NCBI GenBank assembly: GCA_003661185.1
Contig: QMVQ01000034.1
Coordinates: forward strand, 1 to 10,999
DNA: 10,999 nucleotides
Direction of reading: 5' to 3'
Source of the DNA: Candidatus Alkanophagales archaeon
Lineage (GTDB): Archaea > Halobacteriota > Syntropharchaeia > Alkanophagales > B39-G2
Part shown: positions 6,719-10,999 of the stretch, one piece after another
Numbering within the stretch: position 1 is the stretch's first letter
Layout of the letters: each line of letters opens with the position of its first letter
Made by a program: the position numbers and the translations under genes
Notes under the pieces: model-generated
Databases searched by the model: none
What the model saw: the letters and a program-made list of their open reading frames with translations, nothing else
What the model was told of the DNA's origin: nothing

Positions 6719-7213
6719 ATGACTGGCGATTTCATGGTTTCGCCGGCGAGCGGCAAAGTTCTCAAATCCGACAGAAACCTCATATCCATCTTCATGCGTA
6801 TCTATGACGACCACATAAACGTGGCGCCTTTCGACGGCATAGTCTCCGAAATAAAATATGAGCGGGGCGGTTTCTTGCCGGCGTTTCTTAAGAGGAGTGA
6901 GAGGAATGAGCGGAACATCATCGAGCTGGCGACGCCGCATGGCGTCGTCAAGATAGCGCAGGTCGCCGGCTTCCTCATCCGCCGAATAAGATGCGACGTG
7001 CGGGTCGGCGAGCGAGTTAAACAGGGGCAGCCCCTCGGCAAGATATATTTCGGGTCGAGGGTAGACGTTACGCTTCCAGAGGGTTTCTCTCCAGTCGTGA
7101 AGCGGGGTCAGCGGGTAGAGCACGGGCGCACGATAATCGCACGGCGCGGCGCCCTTGACGGCACTGACAGCAACACCACCGCAACCTACTCAAAAATCAT
7201 TAAGAAAGTTTAG
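6719..7213 (+). CDS. asd: Short phosphatidylserine/archaetidylserine decarboxylase-like protein
   Basis: Family enzymes cleave themselves at an internal Ser to form a pyruvoyl group and decarboxylate serine phospholipids to ethanolamine phospholipids. At 164 aa this copy begins directly at the core MVSPASGKV (6-14). It has no room for the N-terminal membrane segment usual in archaeal members, because proS ends 6 bases upstream. Conserved parts are ISIFMRIYDDHINVAP (22-37, with His32), NERNIIELATPHG (63-75), KIAQVAGFLIRRI (78-90) and IYFGSRVDVTLP (109-120), whose Gly-Ser is the expected cleavage site (Ser113). The Asp of the usual SPADGKV motif, catalytic in characterised family members, is Ser11 (codon AGC). 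It may be a divergent active enzyme acting at the membrane through a partner, or an inactivated copy. The gene symbol is given for family only. Confidence 0.85.
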   Translation: MTGDFMVSPASGKVLKSDRNLISIFMRIYDDHINVAPFDGIVSEIKYERGGFLPAFLKRSERNERNIIELATPHGVVKIAQVAGFLIRRIRCDVRVGERVKQGQPLGKIYFGSRVDVTLPEGFSPVVKRGQRVEHGRTIIARRGALDGTDSNTTATYSKIIKKV

Positions 7214-7215
7214 TA

Positions 7216-7229
7216 AATTATATATTTAG
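7216..7229 (+). promoter_or_regulatory. TATA box for the UPF0058 gene
   Basis: AATTATATATTTAG follows the decarboxylase-like stop codon by 2 bases and lies 60-70 bases before the next ATG. The expected transcription start is near 7250. Confidence 0.55.
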
Positions 7230-7243
7230 TGAGATAGGAACTC

Positions 7244-7261
7244 CTTGCCTACGCAGGTAAG
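7244..7261 (+). repeat. Small hairpin in the UPF0058 leader
   Basis: CTTGCCT (7244-7250) pairs with AGGTAAG (7255-7261) through six Watson-Crick pairs and one G-T wobble around the loop ACGC. It overlaps the predicted transcription start, so an operator or a 5'-end structure is possible. Confidence 0.35.
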
Positions 7262-7288
7262 AAAAACCGTGCTTTGGAAGTTTGAAAC

Positions 7289-7552
7289 ATGAAGAAGGAA
7301 GAGCTCATCCACCTCCACCTACTGCTTGCGCAGATAAAAAAGTATTTTGAGGAGAACGGGCTTGACAACGGCTTCACACAATACAAAGAACTTGGCATCT
7401 CGCCCTTCCACATACACCGGAGCAAATCCGACCACAAACGGGCGATTTTCACTCTCGGAAACGAGCTCGCCTCGATGATTGCGAAGGACGAATTCTCAGA
7501 GAGTTATAGAACCGCCGAGCGGATGAAGGAATTTGCAAGACGCACTGCCTAA
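7289..7552 (+). CDS. UPF0058 family protein
   Basis: An 87-residue member of the archaeal UPF0058 family of small proteins of unknown function. The family signature is clear: an N-terminal KKEELIHLHLLLAQIKKYFE (2-21), then YKELGISPFHIHRSKSDHKR (32-51), which contributes several His residues (41, 43, 49), and AIFTLGNELASMI (52-64). The His-rich stretch has prompted metal-binding suggestions for the family, but no metal ligand set is proven here. There is no clear Shine-Dalgarno sequence before the ATG (TTTGAAAC). The TATA box upstream implies a leader of about 40 bases. The gene is transcribed alone or with hemD, which starts 33 bases downstream beyond a T-rich run. Confidence 0.9.
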   Translation: MKKEELIHLHLLLAQIKKYFEENGLDNGFTQYKELGISPFHIHRSKSDHKRAIFTLGNELASMIAKDEFSESYRTAERMKEFARRTA

Positions 7553-7579
7553 TTATTTTCTATTTTTTTCTTCACTTTG
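7553..7579 (+). terminator. T-rich run between UPF0058 and hemD
   Basis: The gap reads TTATTTTC, TATTTTTTTC and TTCACTTTG, an oligo-T tract typical of archaeal intrinsic termination. There is no stable hairpin. It may also serve as the AT-rich promoter area for hemD. Confidence 0.4.
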
Positions 7580-7585
7580 TATTGG

Positions 7586-8389
7586 ATGAGAGTTGGTGTA
7601 ACGAGACCCGCGAAATACGAGCGGGAGTCCGTTGAAATTGCTAGGGCCTATGGATTTGATGTGTTCTTTGCTCCATTGATTTCAGTAAGAAGGGTAGGAG
7701 AGCCCAAGTTTGAGGAGTTCCTGCAGGGTGTCCTGCAGAAGGATGTTGATTTTGTGGTTTTTATGAGCGTGAGCAGCGTGGAGTGTGCGTTTGCCCATGT
7801 TTATGACATCGAGCCGAGGGGGCAGCTTGCTAAGGACTTCATACGGGCGTTGAACAAGACGACGGTAGCAGCGGTAGGTCCTGCGACGCTGCGCAAGCTC
7901 GAAAGTTGCGGAGTTTTGACACGGCTTCTCCCAAAAGAATATAGTTCAAGAGGGCTTGCTGGAGCTTTAAGACCACTGGTAAGGGGGAGGAAGGTTTGGA
8001 TAATACGGAGTAAGCAGGGGGATGACAGGCTGAAAACAAGCTTGGAAGATGCAGGTGCGACGGTCAAGGAAGCCAAAATTTACGAAATAACGCTGCCTGC
8101 GGGTGAGGAGCGGGAGCATGTGGTGGAGCTTATAATGTTGTTGCTTGCCGGCGGGATAGAGGTGATGACGTTCACAAGCGGTATGTGCGTCGAGAACTTT
8201 CTCAAAATCGCTGAGGAGCTGGAGGTGCGAGAGAGGGTGGTGCGGAGGATGCGCAGCATCACGGTGGCGGCGCTCGGCGAGCCCACGAGACGGAAGCTCG
8301 AAGCTCACGGGATAAAGGTGGATGTGGTTCCAAAAGAGTTCACATTTGAAGAAATGATAAAAGGGATTAAAATGAGGGTGCAGGGTTAA
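7586..8389 (+). CDS. hemD: Uroporphyrinogen-III synthase
   Basis: Closes and rearranges hydroxymethylbilane to uroporphyrinogen III, the branch point to siroheme, corrinoids and, in methanogen-type archaea, coenzyme F430. From the ATG at 7586 the protein has 267 residues and the family's two-domain layout. Recognisable low-conservation motifs are VGVTRPAKY (3-11), VVFMSVSSVE (57-66), VAAVGPATLRKLESCG (94-109), VWIIRSKQGDDRL (137-149) with LEDAGATVKEAKIYE (153-167), VMTFTSGMCVENFL (193-206), and VAALGEPTRRKLEAHG (227-242) with VVPKEFTFEEMIKGI (247-261). A TTG at 7577 would add three residues, but the ATG fits the family start better. No Shine-Dalgarno sequence is visible, so the mRNA may be leaderless or very short-leadered. 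No other tetrapyrrole gene is adjacent. Confidence 0.93.
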   Translation: MRVGVTRPAKYERESVEIARAYGFDVFFAPLISVRRVGEPKFEEFLQGVLQKDVDFVVFMSVSSVECAFAHVYDIEPRGQLAKDFIRALNKTTVAAVGPATLRKLESCGVLTRLLPKEYSSRGLAGALRPLVRGRKVWIIRSKQGDDRLKTSLEDAGATVKEAKIYEITLPAGEEREHVVELIMLLLAGGIEVMTFTSGMCVENFLKIAEELEVRERVVRRMRSITVAALGEPTRRKLEAHGIKVDVVPKEFTFEEMIKGIKMRVQG

Positions 8390-8410
8390 TTCGTAAAAAC
8401 ACTACCACTA

Positions 8411-8445
8411 TTATCATTCGCTGCCGGGCGCTTAAAGAATGATAA
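8411..8445. repeat. Inverted repeat next to the HD-protein promoter
   Basis: TTATCATTC (8411-8419) and GAATGATAA (8437-8445) are a perfect 9-base inverted repeat separated by 17 bases. The right arm ends 3 bases before the TATA box. The position suggests a regulator site for the downstream gene. It could instead be a loose stem-loop ending hemD transcription. Confidence 0.5.
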
Positions 8446-8447
8446 AT

Positions 8448-8459
8448 CATATATAAAAC
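8448..8459 (+). promoter_or_regulatory. TATA box for the HD-like gene
   Basis: CATATATAAAAC lies about 40-50 bases before the ATG. The predicted start near 8480 gives a leader of about 18 bases that contains the GGAGGG ribosome site (8485-8490). Confidence 0.65.
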
Positions 8460-8497
8460 GAGGGGCAAGGGGTAGAAGGAGAGCGGAGGGATTAGAA

Positions 8498-9043
8498 ATG
8501 GGCATAGAGGAAACGTTAGGTTACATAAATAGTGGGCTTAAGGAGAGCATGCCGCCTGAGAAAGCTGATTCGATAACGGATGCGATACACGAGCTTTTCG
8601 AGAGGACGAGAGCGAGAGGCACGCCGATTGTGGACTTTCTTGAAGCCTTGCGCACGGAGACGGACTGGTTGAAGGCGCCATCGCCGAAGGAAGGCATGCC
8701 GCTGATAGAATATTCTGTGAAGGTTGCGAAGGAGCTTTTGGAGATAAAAGCTAGTGCGGGGGCAGATGTCGAGGACGAGAGCTGCGTGGTCGTTGGTTTG
8801 TTCCATGAGATAGGGCTCGTGAGAGAGGATTCTGAAGGGTTTGAGGAGATAAAAGGGGAGGACCCCGAAGTAAGGTCGATGCGGCTTGCATCCCGCAGTC
8901 TGCGCATCATCGCAAGGTATATCCCGCTGACGCCAGAGGAGGCGCAGGCAATCATGTATCACGACGTCCAGAACATTCCTGTGAAGCGATTGAAGCTCAC
9001 AGATCTGCTACAAGAAGCTGTGGAAAGAGTAATGAGCAGTTAA
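8498..9043 (+). CDS. Degenerate HD-domain protein
   Basis: A 181-residue protein with an HD-superfamily pattern. LIEYSVKVAKELLEI (69-83) matches the first HD helix, VVVGLFHEIG (97-106) occupies the HD dyad position, and a later helix reads RYIPLTPEEAQAIMYHD (140-156), close to the C-terminal part of small HD hydrolases (RYI-LT-EEA-AI-H). The metal ligands are largely altered. The first His is replaced by Glu71, the dyad is His103-Glu104 rather than His-Asp, and the middle His is not evident, while His155 remains. The protein may be a non-catalytic sensor or scaffold, or use an altered metal site. The N-terminal 60 residues are helical and unrecognised. It has its own TATA box, a ribosome site and an upstream inverted repeat, and it converges on rps6e. 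Confidence 0.75.
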   Translation: MGIEETLGYINSGLKESMPPEKADSITDAIHELFERTRARGTPIVDFLEALRTETDWLKAPSPKEGMPLIEYSVKVAKELLEIKASAGADVEDESCVVVGLFHEIGLVREDSEGFEEIKGEDPEVRSMRLASRSLRIIARYIPLTPEEAQAIMYHDVQNIPVKRLKLTDLLQEAVERVMSS

Positions 9044-9429
9044 GAGGGGGGCCCGCCGAGCAACTCCTCCACGGGCTTCTGCCCATATTCCTCTATTTTT
9101 ACATTTATTTGGAAAATTTCTGTTGAGATTTCTTTTCCCCTGACGGATTTTCTGCGTCTTATGCCTTTTTCTTTAGGTCTGTAACCCGGCCCGGTCGTCA
9201 GCAGAATCCGACGGCGTGCCGCCCCCGGCAAGTCAGGTCGCATCGGAAAACCATCCTTGTCGGAGCCGCCTGTAATCCTGAGCCTGTAGCCCGGCAGCCC
9301 CACGACACCACCGTCTATCACGTCGCCGATCTTCTTGCCTATGAGTTCCAAGCCCCGGTCGCCCTTGACTTCAACCTTGTATGCCCTCCCCTTCTGCGGG
9401 TCTGAAACAACTACCTGAAAGTCTGGCAT
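9040..9429 (-). CDS. rps6e: Small-subunit ribosomal protein S6e
   Basis: A component of the archaeal/eukaryotic 30S/40S ribosomal subunit. The 129-residue length is right for archaeal S6e, which lacks the eukaryotic phosphorylated tail. Diagnostic parts are the N-terminal strand FQVVVSDPQKGRAYKVEV (4-21), GLELIGKKIGDVIDGG (26-41), GLPGYRLRITGGSDKDGFPM (44-63), a basic loop with GPGYRPKEKGIRRRKSVRG (79-97), and STEIFQINVKI (102-112). The ATG has GAGGGGTG upstream and a TATA-like element beyond it. It stands alone here rather than with translation-factor genes. Its stop codon overlaps that of the convergent HD-like gene in the shared TTAA at 9040-9043. Confidence 0.97.
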   Translation of the reverse strand: MPDFQVVVSDPQKGRAYKVEVKGDRGLELIGKKIGDVIDGGVVGLPGYRLRITGGSDKDGFPMRPDLPGAARRRILLTTGPGYRPKEKGIRRRKSVRGKEISTEIFQINVKIEEYGQKPVEELLGGPPS

Positions 9430-9462
9430 TTCGCACCCCTCAAAGCGAGTTTGCGCCCACTA

Positions 9463-9476
9463 CCTTAAAAAATTTG
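9463..9476 (-). promoter_or_regulatory. TATA-like element for rps6e
   Basis: The minus strand reads CAAATTTTTTAAGG about 35-45 bases before the ATG. The GAGGGGTG ribosome site (plus 9434-9441) lies between it and the start codon. Confidence 0.5.
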
Positions 9477-9935
9477 CAGTTGGAAAATCGGACAAGAATT
9501 TCTGACACGGCGTCGGGACACGGGCATGTTGGACCACCGCTTCTAAGGGTTTGAATAAGCGAGGGGGTTCGAGCCCGCCGCACGACGTCCAGCCTGGCGG
9601 CTGCGAACACAGCAACAAAACAACAACGCAAGCAAGCGGTCCTTGCAAATTTAAAATTTAAATGGGAGTGGCCAAATATCAAAAGCCGTCCAGCGGCATT
9701 GCACTAACGTGTGATTAATCTGAACCAAAAGAGAAATTGAAAGATGGATTTATGGGAATTAGGGTTGCCTACTTGAGCCTGAATATCGCAATCCCGGTAA
9801 GCTCTTAACAACTATTTTGCGTCAAATTTAGCTGCTCCTAAAATATCCTTAACTTTTCATTCATAGTTCCTACCAAGAGACATTCCAAAAAGTGAGAGTG
9901 GTTTGTGGACGTATCTTTTGATTTGTCCGAATCTC
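9477..9935. other. Gene-free stretch of about 460 bases
   Basis: No reading frame here has a credible family match or ribosome site. It contains a tRNA T-arm-like segment (GGGGGTTCGAGCCCGCC, about 9568-9584) without a convincing full cloverleaf. A C/A-rich low-complexity run lies at about 9604-9634. An AT-rich palindromic block AAATTTAAAATTTAAAT lies at about 9646-9662 and could serve as a TATA element in either direction. AT content rises toward 9935. A small RNA gene is possible but not demonstrated. Confidence 0.5.
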
Positions 9936-10373
9936 TTATTCGAATGTTATCGTCCCGTAGCAGACATTCTTCTCCGGGTCAATCCTTTTTGTTTCCATTT
10001 TTACACGCTTCCCAGTTATCCCCATAAGCGCCGACTCAATCCATCCACCCATCACCCTGCAAAGGGGTCCCGGCACTCGCCCCCTCATCATCGTCCTTAC
10101 CATACACCGAGGATAGGAAACCTCAAACTCTGTTGAGCCATTTCTTTCAGTCTTCCTCTTTACCTGTATGTAAATATAAGGTCGCACATAGTCTGCGAAT
10201 GTTCTCAGAGCATCTTCAGGAGCGGTCACAGGAAGGAGCTTCGCAGAAAGCCTCGCTCCTACTTCCTCTCCCACTTTGTATGCGAGCGCACTCGCCTCTC
10301 TCGTCCCGTATCTCTTTGTAATCTCGTCGACGAAAGTGGTGAGAACCCTCCCCCATCCATAAATTTCGATCAC
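9936..10373 (-). CDS. V4R-domain-like protein (putative small-molecule binding)
   Basis: A 145-residue protein with no signal peptide or membrane segment. The C-terminal half fits the V4R pattern, a ligand-binding domain found in archaeal stand-alone proteins. It has Cys90, Cys105 in GPLCRVMGGWIESALMGITGK (102-122), then VKMETKR (124-130) and VCYGTITFE (137-145) with Cys138. The spacing of Cys, the central Gly-rich helix and the terminal Cys-aromatic strand resemble V4R members that bind metal and hydrophobic ligands. The N-terminal helix (VLTTFVDEITKRYG, ASALAYKVGEEVGARLSAKLL) is also typical in character. The start is a GTG at 10373 with GGTGGGAG about 9 bases upstream. The region just upstream belongs to a transposon end, so its present promoter may come from that element. 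Family assignment is moderate; function is unknown. Confidence 0.6.
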   Translation of the reverse strand: MIEIYGWGRVLTTFVDEITKRYGTREASALAYKVGEEVGARLSAKLLPVTAPEDALRTFADYVRPYIYIQVKRKTERNGSTEFEVSYPRCMVRTMMRGRVPGPLCRVMGGWIESALMGITGKRVKMETKRIDPEKNVCYGTITFE

Positions 10374-10389
10374 GTTCTCACACTCCCAC

Positions 10390-10431
10390 CGCCAAGGAAG
10401 CCCCCTGATTTATCAGGGGGAGGAATTGGCG
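10390..10431. repeat. Two-tier hairpin at the left end of an IS200/IS605-type element
   Basis: CGCCAA (10390-10395) pairs with TTGGCG (10426-10431). CCCCCTGAT (10401-10409) pairs with ATCAGGGGG (10412-10420) around TT. The opposed 5-base segments GGAAG and AGGAA between the stems form five successive G-A oppositions. The core (AAGCCCC, TTTA loop, GGGGAGG) matches the end palindromes of IS200/IS605 elements, and a tnpB frame follows on the same strand. The true element tip is probably up to about 20 bases further left. Confidence 0.75.
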
Positions 10432-10434
10432 AAG

Positions 10435-10446
10435 ATTATTTATATC
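10435..10446. promoter_or_regulatory. TATA box of tnpB, possibly bidirectional
   Basis: ATTATTTATATC lies about 25-30 bases before the tnpB GTG, which predicts a start at or next to the codon, that is a leaderless transcript. The opposite strand reads GATATAAATAAT, also a good TATA box, and it faces the V4R-like gene 60-70 bases away. Confidence 0.6.
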
Positions 10447-10450
10447 TTTG

Positions 10451-10470
10451 ACCCGTACCTTAATACGGGT
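10451..10470. repeat. Perfect inverted repeat over the tnpB start
   Basis: ACCCGTA (10451-10457) and TACGGGT (10464-10470) are exact complements around a 6-base centre. The repeat lies between the TATA box and the GTG at 10469, covering the predicted transcription start. That is a typical position for a repressor operator in archaea; alternatively it is a second hairpin of the transposon end. Confidence 0.6.
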
Positions 10471-10999
10471 GCTGAGAGTGGAAAGGGTAGTTGTCAAGGC
10501 TCTAAAGCTCAACTTGCTTACTCTATCGAGGAAGAAAGAACGTTTGCTTTCTGAGCTATTCAGTTCTGTCCTTGGCTGTTGCAATGATGTTCTATCCATT
10601 GCCAAATCCTCCAATCCGAAAAACTTTGCCATCTTACATACCACCTCCTATCCCGCTATCAGACAAAAATACGACTTGCATTCCCAAATCCTCGTTGATT
10701 GTATCCATCAGGTCTGGGAGAATTTGAAGACAAATCCGGATAGGTTTGAACAAGTCCCAGTCAGATTTAACATCCCCCGTTCTGGCAAGTTCAGTAAGAC
10801 TAAACGTGGAAATCCCGTTGTTGTTATTGCTCTCAATGGCAATGGCAGAATTGCCTTGCCAATCAAGCAGGATGGTGCTTACAAGAGATTTATCGAACAC
10901 ATCAACAATGGTTGGATTTGCACACAATTCAGACTGCACAAACAGAATGGTCATTACATTGTCATCACTAACCTTAGAAAGAAATTCAAGGTTAAGCAA
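10469..10999 (+). CDS. tnpB: TnpB (IS605 OrfB) RNA-guided nuclease, N-terminal part
   Basis: The 177 residues present run off the right edge without a stop. The N terminus VERVVVKALKLNLLTLSRKK (4-23) is the usual TnpB opening strand and helix. ILHTTSYPAIRQKYDLHSQI (55-74) corresponds to the helical segment with the Tyr-x-x-x-Arg-x-x-Tyr/Leu pattern. VRFNIPRSGKFSKTKRGN (98-115), NGRIALPIKQDGAYKRFIEH (125-144) and GHYIVIT (161-167) match the second half of the WED/REC region. Family members are RNA-guided DNA nucleases that keep IS200/IS605 elements at their sites. The RuvC catalytic Asp-Glu-Asp and the zinc finger would lie to the right, so activity cannot be judged. Starts at GTG 10469 and GTG 10478 are both possible; the TATA position favours a leaderless start at 10469. 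Confidence 0.88.
   Translation, partial: MLRVERVVVKALKLNLLTLSRKKERLLSELFSSVLGCCNDVLSIAKSSNPKNFAILHTTSYPAIRQKYDLHSQILVDCIHQVWENLKTNPDRFEQVPVRFNIPRSGKFSKTKRGNPVVVIALNGNGRIALPIKQDGAYKRFIEHINNGWICTQFRLHKQNGHYIVITNLRKKFKVKQ

Larger units (their letters stand above)
10385..10999 (+). mobile_element. IS200/IS605 superfamily element, left part (tnpB-type)
   Basis: The end hairpin at 10390-10431, a TATA box, and a tnpB frame entering the right edge together mark the left portion of an insertion sequence. No tnpA (Tyr1 transposase) lies between the end and tnpB. It is therefore either a tnpB-only element moved by a transposase in trans, or has tnpA elsewhere. Base composition is visibly more AT-rich than in the core genes to the left. 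The left boundary is approximate (10380-10390); the right end is outside the window. Confidence 0.75.

Noticed and set aside
6413..7123. 236-codon minus-strand frame across proS and the decarboxylase-like gene
   Set aside because: It is antisense to two recognised genes and has no family features of its own.
9500..9610. Complete tRNA gene
   Set aside because: Only the T-arm-like part is convincing; acceptor, D and anticodon arms do not form a standard cloverleaf with a 7-base anticodon loop.
9440..9682. Two overlapping minus-strand frames of 62-80 codons in the gene-free stretch
   Set aside because: No ribosome site and no domain pattern; they read through the T-arm-like and low-complexity DNA and overlap the rps6e promoter.
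10378..10999. Two minus-strand frames (88 and 121 codons) at the right end
   Set aside because: They are shadows of the tnpB frame on the plus strand, which has clear family similarity throughout.
1..10999. CRISPR array, defence island or integrated virus
   Set aside because: No regularly spaced direct repeats, cas genes, integrase or phage structural genes are visible; most genes are core metabolism or translation.

Overview
The window is archaeal chromosomal DNA. Several genes belong to archaeal families: F420-dependent methylene-tetrahydromethanopterin dehydrogenase (mtd), ribosomal protein S6e, UPF0058, archaeal-type ProRS, type 2 IPP isomerase and a short archaetidylserine decarboxylase-like protein. 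Promoters have archaeal TATA boxes with short leaders, and several genes start with GTG or TTG. Mtd points to a methanogen or an anaerobic methane/alkane oxidiser of the Euryarchaeota. The sequence alone does not fix the genus.

Left block (1-3051, minus strand): mtd is followed by an Nfu-type Fe-S scaffold domain, a 41-residue zinc-ribbon protein that is easily missed, a YfcE/MJ0936-type phosphodiesterase, type 2 IPP isomerase (fni), and the first codons of one more gene at the left edge. A gene-poor divergent region (3052-3361) holds the strong mtd TATA box and a nested hairpin.

Middle block (3362-8389, plus strand): a cis-prenyltransferase homologue that has lost its N-terminal diphosphate-binding motif, an unrecognised 100-residue protein, a winged-helix regulator directly upstream of proS, and a short decarboxylase-like protein with a changed catalytic motif. 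A UPF0058 protein and uroporphyrinogen-III synthase (hemD) follow, the latter on the route to coenzyme F430, siroheme and corrinoids. Next comes a degenerate HD-domain protein (8498-9043) behind its own promoter and an inverted repeat. It converges on rps6e, and the two stop codons share TTAA.

Right block (9430-10999): about 500 gene-free bases, a V4R-like protein on the minus strand, then the left part of an IS200/IS605-type element. The element has an elaborate end hairpin, a TATA box, a palindrome over the predicted transcription start and a tnpB reading frame that runs off the right edge. It begins only a few bases upstream of the V4R-like gene.

This is mostly a core-metabolism region. 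The best leads are the motif-depleted cis-prenyltransferase, the altered decarboxylase, the transposon-end structure with five consecutive G-A oppositions, and the degenerate HD protein. I saw no CRISPR array, no rRNA and no tRNA that I can support.
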